A stretch of 64,000 nucleotides of DNA from Polaribacter gangjinensis. GTDB lineage: Bacteria > Bacteroidota > Bacteroidia > Flavobacteriales > Flavobacteriaceae. How positions within the stretch are numbered: position 1 is the stretch's first letter; the number at the start of each line of letters is the position of its first letter. The notes under the pieces are model-generated. The model ran no database searches and had not been told where the DNA came from. It saw only the letters and a program-made list of their open reading frames with translations. Shown in pieces: positions 7,176 to 17,034 of this stretch. The DNA lies in assembly GCF_038024125.1 (NCBI RefSeq), contig NZ_CP150662.1, positions 2,001,501 through 2,065,500 on the forward strand, written 5' to 3'. The translations under genes and the position numbers were made by a program.

Positions 7176-8714
7176 TTATGCTTTTACAAATTCTTGTTCA
7201 ATTTCTTCCAAAGATTTTCCTTTGGTTTCTGGAACGATTTTTAACATCACAAAAAATCCAATCAAGGCAATAAATCCGAAGATAAAAAAAGTCAATGCAT
7301 TGCCAAAATTTGACAATTCCCAAGGGAAAATCAATTGCACCAAAGAACTAATCAAAGAGTTGATAAATGCAATGATTCCTATTGCCAAACCACGATATTT
7401 TATAGGATAAATTTCCGATAACAATACCCACATTACAGGACCTAATGAAAATGCGAAACAGGCAATAAATCCTAAAATTCCAATTAAAACTAAAGTTGCA
7501 TTGATGTTAGTTGCTGCCTCTAAAATAGCGCCATCATTTTTTTGATAAACAGCTAATCCTAAAGCCGATTTTGCAGCATTTTTAAAATCTAAATCGTTTG
7601 TAAAAACCGTATTTTCTATGGTTAATAATTTGGATGAATTTTCGAAATTAAGATTATTTATTTTTTCAGTAGTGAGTTGATACGTTGCTTTTTGAAATCC
7701 GTAAGCGCATAAAATCAAACTAAAAGCAATGCCAAAAGTACCTACTAATAAAAGTGATCTTCTGCCAGTTTTATCAATCAAATACATGGAAATAATGGTA
7801 AAAATTACAGAGACTGAACTCAATAAAATTCCGGATGAAAACGCAGCATCTGTGCCAATTCCTGTTTGTTTAAAAATAGAAGTTGCATAAAAATAGACAG
7901 CGTTGATGCCTGTAATTTGCTGTAAAATTCCGATTACCAATCCTACTAAAAATAAAAATTTCAAGCCTGGTTTAAGTAATTCTTTGAAACTTACTTTTGA
8001 TTTTGTGAGTTCATGAGAACTATTTTTTTCGATGGTAGCAATTTCTTCATCAGCAGTAATTTTTCCATGAATTTGGATTAAAACTCGTTTTGCTTCTTCA
8101 GGTTTGTTTTTTACATACAACCATCTTGGGCTTTTTGGTACAAAAAACAAGAAGAAAAAATAGAGCAAAGCCGGAATCAATTCTACCCCCAACATGTATC
8201 TCCAAACATTTTCATCAGTCAAAAAAGAACTTTCAGGAGTATTGTATTTGTTGAAAAAATAATTGCTTAAAAATGCAGCAAAAAAACCTAAAACGATATT
8301 TAATTGCTGAATTGCTACTAATTTCCCTCGGTTTTTGGAAGTTGAAATTTCTGCAATATACATAGGTGCCAATACCAAAGCCGCACCAAAAGCCAAGCCA
8401 CCAATCATTCTTGCGATGTATAAAACTTCGTAAGAATTCGCAACTGCTGATAATAAAGCAGACAAAGCATATAAAAATGCGACAATCAGTAAGATTTTTT
8501 TTCTACCAAAAATGTCACTCAATCTTCCTGAAAATAACATGGCAATCATGGCTGCAAAAGAGGGCGAGCTCACCACCCAACCTTCTTGAAGCTCCGTTAA
8601 TTGAAATTCAGGACTTGCATACGACATGACCCCAGAAATAATTCCGGCATCAAATCCGAATAAAAATCCTCCTAAAGAGACTACAAATGCAATGAGTGCG
8701 AGTTTTTTTGACAT
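7176..8714 (-). CDS. sugar porter, major facilitator superfamily
   Basis: A 512-residue twelve-helix MFS protein of the XylE/GLUT sugar-porter family. Signature motifs are all visible: GFLFGFDAGIISG in helix 1, GRLSDIFGRKK in the 2-3 loop, PKSPRWLYV, QQITGINAVYFYA in helix 7, DKTGRRSLL, SEIYPIKYRGLAIG and PETKGKSLEEIE at the C-terminus. Residues about 342-402 are an extra hydrophilic stretch between helices 9 and 10, larger than in E. coli XylE. The gene shares an operon with the HDAC-like hydrolase. It probably imports a hexose or pentose by proton symport; the specific sugar cannot be told. Confidence 0.92.
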   Translation of the reverse strand: MSKKLALIAFVVSLGGFLFGFDAGIISGVMSYASPEFQLTELQEGWVVSSPSFAAMIAMLFSGRLSDIFGRKKILLIVAFLYALSALLSAVANSYEVLYIARMIGGLAFGAALVLAPMYIAEISTSKNRGKLVAIQQLNIVLGFFAAFLSNYFFNKYNTPESSFLTDENVWRYMLGVELIPALLYFFFLFFVPKSPRWLYVKNKPEEAKRVLIQIHGKITADEEIATIEKNSSHELTKSKVSFKELLKPGLKFLFLVGLVIGILQQITGINAVYFYATSIFKQTGIGTDAAFSSGILLSSVSVIFTIISMYLIDKTGRRSLLLVGTFGIAFSLILCAYGFQKATYQLTTEKINNLNFENSSKLLTIENTVFTNDLDFKNAAKSALGLAVYQKNDGAILEAATNINATLVLIGILGFIACFAFSLGPVMWVLLSEIYPIKYRGLAIGIIAFINSLISSLVQLIFPWELSNFGNALTFFIFGFIALIGFFVMLKIVPETKGKSLEEIEQEFVKA

Positions 8715-8734
8715 AATTTTTAGTTTAAACCAAC

Positions 8735-10144
8735 TTAATCTTCAAATTTTCTAAAAATAACTTCATTTGAAAATAAATGATAATCAACGTTAATAAAGTA
8801 GTTTTTATATTTAAAAACTGTTTCTCCAGGGTTTTTAATACTGTAATCTTGCATTTTATCAAAGGCATTTTTTCCAATTATCCCTTCAAAATGATTAAAT
8901 TCTTGATCAAATAAACATTCTATTCTTGTTGCCTTATTATTGGACGCTGAATTAAATGCTAACTGAGTTGGATTAAAAAATACAGTAACATTACCAATGC
9001 CTGCGATTGGAATTCCACCAAAAGGCATCATCATTGCCCCATTTGTTCTTTGTATCACATAGCCTCCAATTACAACATGGAATTTATCATAAAATTTTCT
9101 GAAAGAAATTCCAGCATTGCTAGACGAAATTTTTCTTAAAAACTGTTTCGTTTTTTCTAACTCTCTATAATCCTCAAAACTGCCTCCTTCTTGTATAATT
9201 GGAGTGTTTTTAAAAATTATAGTTTCATCAGCATTAACTGTTAAATTTTTTATTAATTCACCAGTTTTGTAGTTTAAAAAATCAATAGATAAATTTTCTT
9301 TATTTACTGCTAAAGTACTGATAACATCGCCATTTAAAAATGAATTAGTCTTTGTTGAATTCCCTTCAAAAATGGGTTTATTAAATCTATTAAACGAAGA
9401 TTGAAAAGTATTTAAATCTATTTCAAAAACTTGGGTAAATTTGTTGTTATTGTCTGTAGTGAAAACAATCAAATTTTCTCTTGAGTACATTTTTACTTTT
9501 TCCGAAGCTAACTCTATTGATATTGGTGTGTTATCTTCAATTTTTTTGATTGAACCAGAATTTATTAAAATTGGTATAATAGATAAATTTTTCTTATTAT
9601 CAATAATATTAATTTCTATTAGATTTTTTTTAGGAACTCCATTTTCATCAAAAGTATAGATATAGATGTCATAGTTTAATTTAGACCCTGTTATCAAATA
9701 AAATTGATTGTTCCTGTCAATAGTTTGTATGAAATTTTCTTCTGAACTTATAATAAAATCACTTGAAGAACTAATTTTATTTTCAAAAGAGAAATTGATT
9801 GAAGAAAATTTATTTTTGTTTTTATTTGTTAAAAAAACTCGATATGAATTTGATTCTGAAACGCTTGATCCAATTAAAGTTTTATATTCTCTACTTTTTT
9901 CTTCAGATACCATTTTGTCTATGACTTGAAATTCTGAATTTAATTTATATCCATAAACATTTTTTGCATCAACAATAAAATACCCAATTTCCCCTGTTTT
10001 TTCATTTACAATTGGTATTGCATCTTTTAAATTTGAAGTAGTTGTTTTTAAGTCATTTATAAATGAAACTAATCTTTGTTGAGATATTAAAAGGTTGCTT
10101 GACACTAATAAAATAGAAAAGAATAAAATTTTTTTAATCATCAT
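8735..10144 (-). CDS. secreted protein of unknown function
   Basis: A 469-residue protein that I do not recognise. It begins with a clear signal peptide (IKKILFFSILLVSSNLLIS, cut before QQRLV). The mature part is rich in Asn, Ser and Lys and alternates short hydrophobic strands, suggesting a beta-rich, possibly propeller-like fold (for example NQFYLITGSKLNYDIYIYTF). A glycine-rich patch with TNGAMMMPFGGIPIAGIG occurs near residue 380. There is no lipobox and no T9SS C-terminal domain. It lies 2 bp downstream of metG on the same strand and may be cotranscribed with it. Periplasmic or surface location is inferred from the signal peptide only. Confidence 0.7.
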   Translation of the reverse strand: MMIKKILFFSILLVSSNLLISQQRLVSFINDLKTTTSNLKDAIPIVNEKTGEIGYFIVDAKNVYGYKLNSEFQVIDKMVSEEKSREYKTLIGSSVSESNSYRVFLTNKNKNKFSSINFSFENKISSSSDFIISSEENFIQTIDRNNQFYLITGSKLNYDIYIYTFDENGVPKKNLIEINIIDNKKNLSIIPILINSGSIKKIEDNTPISIELASEKVKMYSRENLIVFTTDNNNKFTQVFEIDLNTFQSSFNRFNKPIFEGNSTKTNSFLNGDVISTLAVNKENLSIDFLNYKTGELIKNLTVNADETIIFKNTPIIQEGGSFEDYRELEKTKQFLRKISSSNAGISFRKFYDKFHVVIGGYVIQRTNGAMMMPFGGIPIAGIGNVTVFFNPTQLAFNSASNNKATRIECLFDQEFNHFEGIIGKNAFDKMQDYSIKNPGETVFKYKNYFINVDYHLFSNEVIFRKFED

Positions 10145-10146
10145 TG

Positions 10147-12216
10147 TTAACTTATTTCTTTTCCATTCGTAACTTTTTCAGAAGGCTCTACAAAAGCCAA
10201 TTTACCCTCTTTGGTTTCAGTCATTAAAATCATCCCTTGACTTTCAATTCCTTTGATGTTTCTCGGAGCTAAATTGACCAAAACACTTACTTGTTGCCCT
10301 ATAATTTCTGATGGTGAAAAACTTTCTGCAATTCCTGAAACGATGGTTCTTACATCCATTCCAACATCTACTTTTAGTTGCAATAATTTTTTCGTTTTTG
10401 GCACATTTGCTGCTTCTAAAATAGTTCCAATTCTGATGTCTAATTTCGTAAAATCTTCAAAATCAATGGTTGGTTTTTGCGGAGAAGTTTGTTTGTTTTC
10501 TTGTTCGTTTGATTTTTTGGTAGCAATCAGTTTTTCCAATTGTGCTTCAATAGTGCTGTCTTCAATTTTTGAAAACAACAATTCTCCTTGTGAAATTTGA
10601 TGATTAGGTTGCAATAAAATATCTTTTTCAGCAACATCCGCCCAAGAAATTCCTTTGTCTTTTTTGCAAAAAACAATGTTCAATAAATTCTTCAATTTGG
10701 TTGCTGTAAAAGGTAAAAATGGTTCAGAAACAACTGTCAAACCAGCAACAATTTGCAAGGCAACAAACATGATTGTTTTTACGCGTTCTTCATCTACTTT
10801 GATTACTTTCCAAGGTTCTTCATCCGCCAAATATTTGTTTCCTAAACGTGCTAAATTCATCAATTCTTGTGAAGCTTCCCTAAATCTATAACGTTCAATA
10901 GCATTGCCAATTGTGGTTGGAAATGCTTTTAAAGCTGCCAAAACATCTTCATCAATTGCCGAAAATTCTCCTGGAGTTGGCACAAATCCGTCATAATATT
11001 TATGAGTTAACACAAAAACTCGATTGATGAAATTTCCAAGAATAGCTACTAATTCATTATTATTTTTTGCCTGAAAATCTTTCCAAGTAAAATCATTGTC
11101 TTTTGTCTCTGGTGCATTTGCGGTTAACGTGTAACGCAAAACATCTTGTTGATTTGGAAAATCTTCTAAATATTCGTGTAACCAAACTGCCCAATTTTTT
11201 GAAGTTGACAATTTATTTCCTTCTAAATTCAGGAATTCATTTGCGGGGACATTTTCAGGTAAAATGAAATCACCATGTGCTTTTAACATACTTGGAAACA
11301 CAATGCAATGAAAAACAATGTTGTCTTTTCCAATAAAATGAACCAATTTGGTGTCGTCTTTTAACCAATAATCTTCCCAATTTTTGCCTTCTCTTGCAGC
11401 CCATTCTTTGGTAGAGGAAATGTATCCAATTGGCGCATCAAACCAAACATACAATACTTTTCCTTGAGCATTTTCAAGTGGCACAGGAATTCCCCAATCC
11501 AAATCGCGAGTTACTGCTCTTGGACGCAAACCGTCATCAATCCAACTTTTTACTTGTCCGTAAACATTGGGTTTCCAATCGTTTTTATGACCTTCTAAAA
11601 TCCATTTTCGTAAAAAATCTTCATACCTGTCTAAAGGCAAAAACCAATGTTTGGTTTCTTTTACAGTAGGAATATTTCCAGTAATTGCTGATTTTGGATT
11701 GATTAAATCTGTGGCATTATGACTTGTACCACAACTTTCGCATTGATCTCCATAACTGCCATCAAATCCACATTTTGGACAAGTACCAACCACAAAACGA
11801 TCTGCCAAAAATTGATTGGCTTGTTCGTCAAATAATTGCTCAGTAGTTTCTTCAATAAAATCTCCTTGATTGTATAATTTTGTAAAAAATTCGGAAGCTG
11901 TTTTATGATGAATTTCAGCCGAAGTTCTGGAATAATTATCAAAAGAAATTCCGAAATCTTGAAATGATTTTTTGATGATTGTATGGTATTTATCAATAAT
12001 TTCTTGTGGAGAAACACCTTCTTTTTTTGCTTTCATTGGAATGGCAACACCATGCTCATCTGAACCACAGATATAGGCAACATCTTGCCCTTTTAAACGT
12101 AAATATCTTGCATAAATATCTGCAGGAACGTAAACTCCAGCCAAATGTCCAATATGAATTGGCCCATTTGTATAGGGTAAAGCAGCTGTGATAGTATATC
12201 TTTTTGGAGTATTCAT
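10147..12216 (-). CDS. metG: methionyl-tRNA synthetase
   Basis: Charges tRNA-Met with methionine, 689 residues. The Rossmann catalytic domain opens with [22 protein letters not shown] (HIGH motif about 21-24). A zinc knuckle has [18 protein letters not shown], and the second signature is NKLSTSKNW in place of KMSKS. A C-terminal dimerising EMAP/Trbp111 tRNA-binding domain follows ([14 protein letters not shown] ... [12 protein letters not shown]). I use the ATG at 12216; the reading frame extends upstream to 12411, but that part is basic, unrelated to the family and overlaps the divergent gene's leader. All key residues are present. Confidence 0.96.
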   Translation of the reverse strand: MNTPKRYTITAALPYTNGPIHIGHLAGVYVPADIYARYLRLKGQDVAYICGSDEHGVAIPMKAKKEGVSPQEIIDKYHTIIKKSFQDFGISFDNYSRTSAEIHHKTASEFFTKLYNQGDFIEETTEQLFDEQANQFLADRFVVGTCPKCGFDGSYGDQCESCGTSHNATDLINPKSAITGNIPTVKETKHWFLPLDRYEDFLRKWILEGHKNDWKPNVYGQVKSWIDDGLRPRAVTRDLDWGIPVPLENAQGKVLYVWFDAPIGYISSTKEWAAREGKNWEDYWLKDDTKLVHFIGKDNIVFHCIVFPSMLKAHGDFILPENVPANEFLNLEGNKLSTSKNWAVWLHEYLEDFPNQQDVLRYTLTANAPETKDNDFTWKDFQAKNNNELVAILGNFINRVFVLTHKYYDGFVPTPGEFSAIDEDVLAALKAFPTTIGNAIERYRFREASQELMNLARLGNKYLADEEPWKVIKVDEERVKTIMFVALQIVAGLTVVSEPFLPFTATKLKNLLNIVFCKKDKGISWADVAEKDILLQPNHQISQGELLFSKIEDSTIEAQLEKLIATKKSNEQENKQTSPQKPTIDFEDFTKLDIRIGTILEAANVPKTKKLLQLKVDVGMDVRTIVSGIAESFSPSEIIGQQVSVLVNLAPRNIKGIESQGMILMTETKEGKLAFVEPSEKVTNGKEIS

Positions 12217-12334
12217 TAAAATTTGGGTTGATTTATGAATAAAAATCTTTGTTTGATTGGCAAAAGTACAAAAAACAGCGGTTGAATTTCGATTGAAATT
12301 GATACATTTACAAAGATTGAAAATTGTGTTTAAT

Positions 12335-12952
12335 TTGAAAAACCACAAATTACTTTTATTTGTTTTTATGATGAGTTTTTTATCCGTTTTTGGACAAAAA
12401 GAACTTGACACAATTCCTTTTAAAAGTAATTCTATTTATTTTGGTGAGATGATAATTAGTTATTCATCTGGTGCAGTTAAAGGGTTTTCAGGAGGTTTTA
12501 GTTTCAATTATCAAAGAAAAAATAATTTGTTCACTTTTCGATTTTTAGAGACAAGTAGAATTTATGAAGCGGATTATTTTTTAGTGTTTTTTCCTTATAA
12601 TGTTTTTAGTAAATCATTAAAAGAATATTCTTTTTTAATTGGAAAAAGATATATTAAAAATGAATTCGCGTATCATTTTTCAGGAGGAATATCAAAAGTC
12701 AATTTTAAGGAAACTCAGGATGATATTCTTGTTAGTAACGATGATTATATTGGTTTTCCATTAGAAATTGGAATAAATTGGTTCAATCCCCAAAAAGAGC
12801 GATTTAAGATTTTTGGATTCATTCCAGTTGGTAAATTAACAAGTTTTGGTGCTTCAAGTGGCATCAAATTATATGCAAATATCGCAAAAAAATCAAGTGT
12901 AGGACTTGGACTTACCATTGGATTAGGCAATTATAAAAATTATGGCAAATGA
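12335..12952 (+). CDS. predicted outer-membrane or secreted small protein
   Basis: A protein of about 205 residues with a signal peptide ([18 protein letters not shown], cut before QKELD). Amphipathic strands rich in aromatic and Gly residues follow, ending in [19 protein letters not shown], a pattern resembling a small beta-barrel. The start is uncertain. The TTG at 12335 gives the expected lysine-initial signal peptide; ATG at 12368 would shorten it and ATG at 12257 would add an unconvincing n-region. The stop overlaps the ATG of the LD-carboxypeptidase by four bases (ATGA), so the two are translationally coupled. I do not recognise the family. Confidence 0.6.
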   Translation: MKNHKLLLFVFMMSFLSVFGQKELDTIPFKSNSIYFGEMIISYSSGAVKGFSGGFSFNYQRKNNLFTFRFLETSRIYEADYFLVFFPYNVFSKSLKEYSFLIGKRYIKNEFAYHFSGGISKVNFKETQDDILVSNDDYIGFPLEIGINWFNPQKERFKIFGFIPVGKLTSFGASSGIKLYANIAKKSSVGLGLTIGLGNYKNYGK

Positions 12953-13932
12953 AAAATAAATTGATAATTTTTACTTTTTTCTTATTGAATATTACTTCTT
13001 CTTTTGGTCAAGAAAAATTTATCAAACCATCCTATTTAAAAGTAGGAGATACAGTTGCAATTGTTGCTCCTGCAGGAATTTTAAAAAACAGAGAAACAAC
13101 TATTGAAAATGCAAAAATATTACTTGAATCTTGGGGATTAAAAGTAGTTATTGGTAAAAATGTTTTTAATCAAAACAATCATTTTGCAGGTACAGATGAT
13201 GAGCGTTTACAAGATTTTCAGGAAGCTTTAGACGATCCAACTATTAAAGCCATTTGGGCAGCAAGAGGAGGTTATGGGTCTGTGCGAATTTTGGATAAAA
13301 TAAATCTCTCAAAATTTCGAAAAAAACCAAAATGGATTGTTGGATATTCTGATATAACTGCTTTTCACAATCACCTGAATTCATTGGGTTTTGAAACTTT
13401 ACATGCGATGATGCCTACAAGTTTGGAGGAAAAACCAGAAGAAATTATCGAAACGATCGCAAGCTTTAAAAAAGCACTTTTTGGTGAAGAATTGCGTTAT
13501 GAAATTCCGTCTTCAAAATACAATAGAAATGCAAAAATATCGGGAGAAATTGTAGGCGGAAATTTATCCATTTTGATGTCGATGTTGTGTTCTAAAAGTC
13601 AGTTAAAAACAGATGGAAAAATCCTTTTTATTGAAGAAATTGGGGAGTATGAATATGCCATTGACAGAATGTTGCAGAGTTTAAAAAGAGCGGGTTATTT
13701 TAAAAATGTAAAAGGAGTTATGTTAGGAAATTTCTCTAAAATCAGGAAAAATTCTACCTCTTGGGGAAGCACTATTGAAGAGCTAATTTTGGATGTTTTA
13801 CCAAAGGAAATTCCGGTTTTATTTGATTTTCCTGCTGGTCATGAAGCAGACAATAGAGCCTTATTTTTTGGAAGAAAAGTGGATATAACCATTCAAAAAG
13901 ATACCTCAATAGTAGTTTTTCATCAGAAATAA
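12949..13932 (+). CDS. LD-carboxypeptidase, peptidase family S66
   Basis: Serine carboxypeptidase that removes the terminal D-Ala from murein tetrapeptides during cell-wall recycling, 327 residues. Family blocks are present: GDTVAIVAPAG, WAARGGYGSVR, the nucleophile in WIVGYSDITAFH (Ser134), the catalytic Glu in IEEIGEYEYAIDRML, and the His in DFPAGHEADNRAL. Unlike the cytoplasmic E. coli LdcA it has an N-terminal signal peptide (KLIIFTFFLLNITSSFG before QEK), so it probably works in the periplasm. The start overlaps the upstream stop by four bases. YraN follows after 9 bp. Confidence 0.93.
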   Translation: MKNKLIIFTFFLLNITSSFGQEKFIKPSYLKVGDTVAIVAPAGILKNRETTIENAKILLESWGLKVVIGKNVFNQNNHFAGTDDERLQDFQEALDDPTIKAIWAARGGYGSVRILDKINLSKFRKKPKWIVGYSDITAFHNHLNSLGFETLHAMMPTSLEEKPEEIIETIASFKKALFGEELRYEIPSSKYNRNAKISGEIVGGNLSILMSMLCSKSQLKTDGKILFIEEIGEYEYAIDRMLQSLKRAGYFKNVKGVMLGNFSKIRKNSTSWGSTIEELILDVLPKEIPVLFDFPAGHEADNRALFFGRKVDITIQKDTSIVVFHQK

Positions 13933-13941
13933 AATAAAAAA

Positions 13942-14301
13942 TTGGCTGAACACAACGAATTAGGAGAAATTGGAGAGCAATTGGCTATTGACTATTTACT
14001 AGATAAAGGCTACAAAATCTGTGAGCGTAATTATCGGTATTTAAAGGCAGAAGTTGATATAATTGCACAGAAAGAAAACACATTAATTGCTGTAGAAGTA
14101 AAGACAAGAACATCTAATTATTTCGGAAATCCAGAAGATTTTGTGACCAAAAAAAAGATAAAGTTGTTGGTTTCTGCAATTGACTTTTATGTTACTAAAC
14201 GAAATTTAGATGTCAATGTTCGTTTTGATATTATTGCCATAACCTTAGAAAAAAACACTCATAAATTAGAACATTTAGAGGATGCTTTTTTGTATTTTTA
14301 A
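13942..14301 (+). CDS. YraN/UPF0102 family putative nuclease
   Basis: A 119-residue protein of the UPF0102 family, which has a restriction-endonuclease-like fold. It shows the family blocks GEIGEQLAIDYLLDKGYKI, RNYRYLKAEVDIIAQ (Glu and Asp of the putative active site), LIAVEVKTRT (Glu-x-Lys) and RFDIIAITL. The start codon is TTG at 13942; no ATG lies between the upstream stop and the conserved block, and starting here gives the usual family length. Function is not established, though DNA processing is often suggested. It is the last gene of a three-gene plus-strand unit. Confidence 0.88.
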   Translation: MAEHNELGEIGEQLAIDYLLDKGYKICERNYRYLKAEVDIIAQKENTLIAVEVKTRTSNYFGNPEDFVTKKKIKLLVSAIDFYVTKRNLDVNVRFDIIAITLEKNTHKLEHLEDAFLYF

Positions 14302-14326
14302 ATGGAGTTTTAAAAAGTTATTCTAT

Positions 14327-15697
14327 TTATTTCTTATTAAAAAATGCCTTAACATCATCAATTTCATCAGGTTTTGCGATGATTTTTTTGTTTTTATCCA
14401 ATACAAAATAAGTTGGTGTAGCTACAATTTGATAGGTTCTGGCAATTTCGTTTTCCCATTTTTTTAAACCCACGACATTATGAAATCCAAAAAGATTTGT
14501 TTTTGAAAAACTTTCCCAAGCAGAAGCTTCTTTTTCAAGTGCAAAAGCAATGACTTTTATGTTTTTTTTGTCTTTCATAAAAGTGTGTAATTGCGGAATT
14601 TCGCGCAAACAGTGTGAGCAACTTGTACTCCAAAAAACCAATACATATTGTGATGCATCATTTAAGGTAGATAATTGCATCTTTTTACCTTTTTCTGTCC
14701 AAGAAAAATTAGGGGCAATTCTACCAATTTCAGTTGCAAATAAGGCTAATTTTTCTTTTTTAAATGTAGTGTCTTGTAAATTTTCTGGCAATTTATTATA
14801 TTGATTTTCAAAAATATAATCAATAATTTCAAGGTTTTTAGTGGCTTCAAATTGAGTAATTAAATACTCAATAATTTCTTTTTGATACGTTTGACTTTTT
14901 ATTTTTCCAAGTACTTTTTTGATGGCTTCTTTGTACAAGTTTTGTTGCGTTTTTTCGTCATCTGAAAAATTTAAATAAAATACAAAATCAGCAACTCTGT
15001 CTGTGATAAATGAAGAGTTTTTCAATGTTTCATTCGAAAAATCGATTTTATCAAAATACGAAACTTTCATTGCCTCCATGTAAGCGTCTGGTGAAGTTTC
15101 AATTTCAGGAATATTGTTCCGTAAAGTTGCTTTTACCAATGGAAAAATGTACTTATTTTTGGCAAGCTCTTCATATTTTTGTTGTGTTTTTAGCACTTTT
15201 GCGAGTGCTTTTTTGTAAGCTTCTTTGTTTTTTGTTCCTTGATTTTGAAACGCTGAAATCTGAATAGAATCAAGCTTTTCTTGAGCTGCACTAATTTTTG
15301 CTAGATACTCTTTGTATAATTTATTTTCTTCGGATTTTAAAAAAGTAATCGTTTCATCAGGATATTGTGGATTTAAACGAAAAGTAACATCCTCTTTATG
15401 GAAGAAAAAATCAACAGAACCTGCACCTTCTAAAGCGTATGTTGCTCTGTAAGCGCCTGATTTTGCATTGGAAGGAAGTGTGATTTCAAAAACACTTACT
15501 GCTTCTTTTTTGTTTCCAATTTTTAAAGAATCCGTTTTTAAATTGGTATTGCTTATAAAAACTTGTTTTGTGCCTTCAATTTTATATAAAATTACCCAAT
15601 CTGTTTTCACTTTTGGAACCAAAATTCCTTTAATTTTATGTTGTGAAAAACTTATTGAACTAACGAAAATTAAGAATCCAAGGATTGTTTTTGTCAT
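14327..15697 (-). CDS. TlpA-like thioredoxin-family protein with N-terminal domain
   Basis: A periplasmic thiol-disulfide protein of 456 residues. A signal peptide (TKTILGFLIFVSSISFS before QHK) leads into a DUF4369-like beta domain and a long lysine-rich helical region. A C-terminal TlpA/AhpC-type thioredoxin domain follows, with the redox motif WSTSCSHC (Cys360 and Cys363) and the cis-proline in IVATPTYFVLD. I use the ATG at 15697, which puts the signal peptide at the N-terminus; an upstream ATG at 15727 would add ten polar residues. It probably keeps exported proteins or cytochromes reduced. It converges with yraN, 25 bp apart. Confidence 0.88.
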   Translation of the reverse strand: MTKTILGFLIFVSSISFSQHKIKGILVPKVKTDWVILYKIEGTKQVFISNTNLKTDSLKIGNKKEAVSVFEITLPSNAKSGAYRATYALEGAGSVDFFFHKEDVTFRLNPQYPDETITFLKSEENKLYKEYLAKISAAQEKLDSIQISAFQNQGTKNKEAYKKALAKVLKTQQKYEELAKNKYIFPLVKATLRNNIPEIETSPDAYMEAMKVSYFDKIDFSNETLKNSSFITDRVADFVFYLNFSDDEKTQQNLYKEAIKKVLGKIKSQTYQKEIIEYLITQFEATKNLEIIDYIFENQYNKLPENLQDTTFKKEKLALFATEIGRIAPNFSWTEKGKKMQLSTLNDASQYVLVFWSTSCSHCLREIPQLHTFMKDKKNIKVIAFALEKEASAWESFSKTNLFGFHNVVGLKKWENEIARTYQIVATPTYFVLDKNKKIIAKPDEIDDVKAFFNKK

Positions 15698-15791
15698 TTT
15701 TGTGTCAATTTTTCTTTTTTGATTCATTTTTCAAATTCACATCAAAAGTACTATTTCTAGCTGAAAATTGGTATCTTGTAACGTTAAAATT

Positions 15792-16592
15792 ATGCCCATG
15801 GATTTTTCAAATAAAATTGTTTGGATTACAGGAGCTTCTTCCGGAATTGGAAAAGCCCTTTCCATTGAATTGAGCCAACAAAATGCCAAATTGATTCTTT
15901 CTTCAAGAGATATCAATAGCTTAGAATTGGTAAAAAAAGAATGTAAAATTCCCCAAAATGTTCAAATCATTCCTTTAGATTTAGAAGATTATACGCAGGT
16001 TTCTAAAAAAGTTACGGAAGCAATTGCCGTTTTTGGCAAGATAGATATTTTGGTAAACAATGGCGGAATTAGTCAGCGTTCTTTAGTAAAAGATACTGAT
16101 ATTTTGGTTGACAAACGTTTGATGGACATTAATTATCTTGGAACAGTGGCATTAACAAAAGCGATTTTGCCCCATTTCATTGAAAATAAAAGCGGACATT
16201 TTGTGGTAACCACTAGTATTGTTGGTAAAATTGGCACGCCTTTACGTTCAACTTATGCAGCAAGCAAACACGCATTGCATGGTTTTTTTGACAGTTTGCG
16301 TGCGGAGCATTTTCACGATAATATTTTAGTAACGTTGGTTTGTCCAGGGTTTGTAAATACCAATGTTTCCAAAAATGCGTTGACTGGCAATGGAACTCCG
16401 CAACAAAAAATGGATGTTGCTACAAAAAACGGAATGCAACCTGAGCGTTTTGCAAAATTAATGGCAAAAGCAATTCAACAAAAAAAAGAGGAAGTATATA
16501 TTGGCGGGTTTAAAGAGAAATTGGGCGTTTTCGTAAAACGATTTTTTCCGAAAGTTTTGTCTATTATGATTCGGAAATTGAGTGTTACTTAA
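15792..16592 (+). CDS. short-chain dehydrogenase/reductase
   Basis: A 266-residue classical SDR. It has the nucleotide-binding ITGASSGIGKAL (about 13-24), DILVNNGGISQRS in place of NNAG, the active-site Ser in VVTTSIVGKIG, and the catalytic pair in TYAASKHALHG (Tyr155, Lys159). The C-terminus is basic and hydrophobic (FVKRFFPKVLSIMIRKLS), like the lipid-interacting SDRs of the DHRS7 type. Start at ATG 15792; ATG 15798 is equally possible. The last four bases overlap the stop of the convergent gene. Substrate unknown. Confidence 0.9.
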   Translation: MPMDFSNKIVWITGASSGIGKALSIELSQQNAKLILSSRDINSLELVKKECKIPQNVQIIPLDLEDYTQVSKKVTEAIAVFGKIDILVNNGGISQRSLVKDTDILVDKRLMDINYLGTVALTKAILPHFIENKSGHFVVTTSIVGKIGTPLRSTYAASKHALHGFFDSLRAEHFHDNILVTLVCPGFVNTNVSKNALTGNGTPQQKMDVATKNGMQPERFAKLMAKAIQQKKEEVYIGGFKEKLGVFVKRFFPKVLSIMIRKLSVT

Positions 16593-16948
16593 TCTTTAAA
16601 AAACTCAATTGCATCAAAATAACCCAAAATGGCTTCTTTCATTAAAATGGTTTGTTCGCCTGGTTTTAAGTTGGGCAATTCAGTAATAATTTTATAATGA
16701 GGCCAACCTTCTTCATCAAAAAAATCGAATTCATAATAGCCATAAGGTTCTAATAATTTGCAAATGGCAATGTGCATTAAATTGACTTTTTCATCTTTTT
16801 TAAAAGCGCGATAACCTTGTCCAAGTTCTTGAACACCAATTAAATAAATAATTCCATCTAAATTTAATTCCTCTCCATCAGAAAATTTTTCGGTTAGTTT
16901 TTCTACTAAAAAATCCCATTTTTCTTTTAAGCTTTCCACTTTAGTCAT
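16589..16948 (-). CDS. conserved flavobacterial protein of unknown function
   Basis: A 119-residue acidic cytoplasmic protein with no signal or membrane segment. It reads as alternating helices and strands (ESLKEKWDFLVEKL, GIIYLIGVQELGQG, LLEPYGYYEFDFFDEEGWPHY). It resembles a small conserved family in Flavobacteriaceae that I know only as hypothetical. Its 3' end overlaps the SDR gene on the opposite strand by four bases. Length, codon usage and lack of low complexity support a real gene; no function is proposed. Confidence 0.78.
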   Translation of the reverse strand: MTKVESLKEKWDFLVEKLTEKFSDGEELNLDGIIYLIGVQELGQGYRAFKKDEKVNLMHIAICKLLEPYGYYEFDFFDEEGWPHYKIITELPNLKPGEQTILMKEAILGYFDAIEFFKD

Positions 16949-17034
16949 TATTCACTATTTTAAAAATGTAAAGATACTCGCTTCATTTTTAAATTGTAAA
17001 AAAAAGGTGTAGGTTTGGATAAATTTTCTTTTCA

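Noticed and set aside
12216..12411. N-terminal extension of metG to the upstream ATG
   Set aside because: The added 65 residues are unlike any MetG and overlap the divergent gene's leader; the family start is at 12216.
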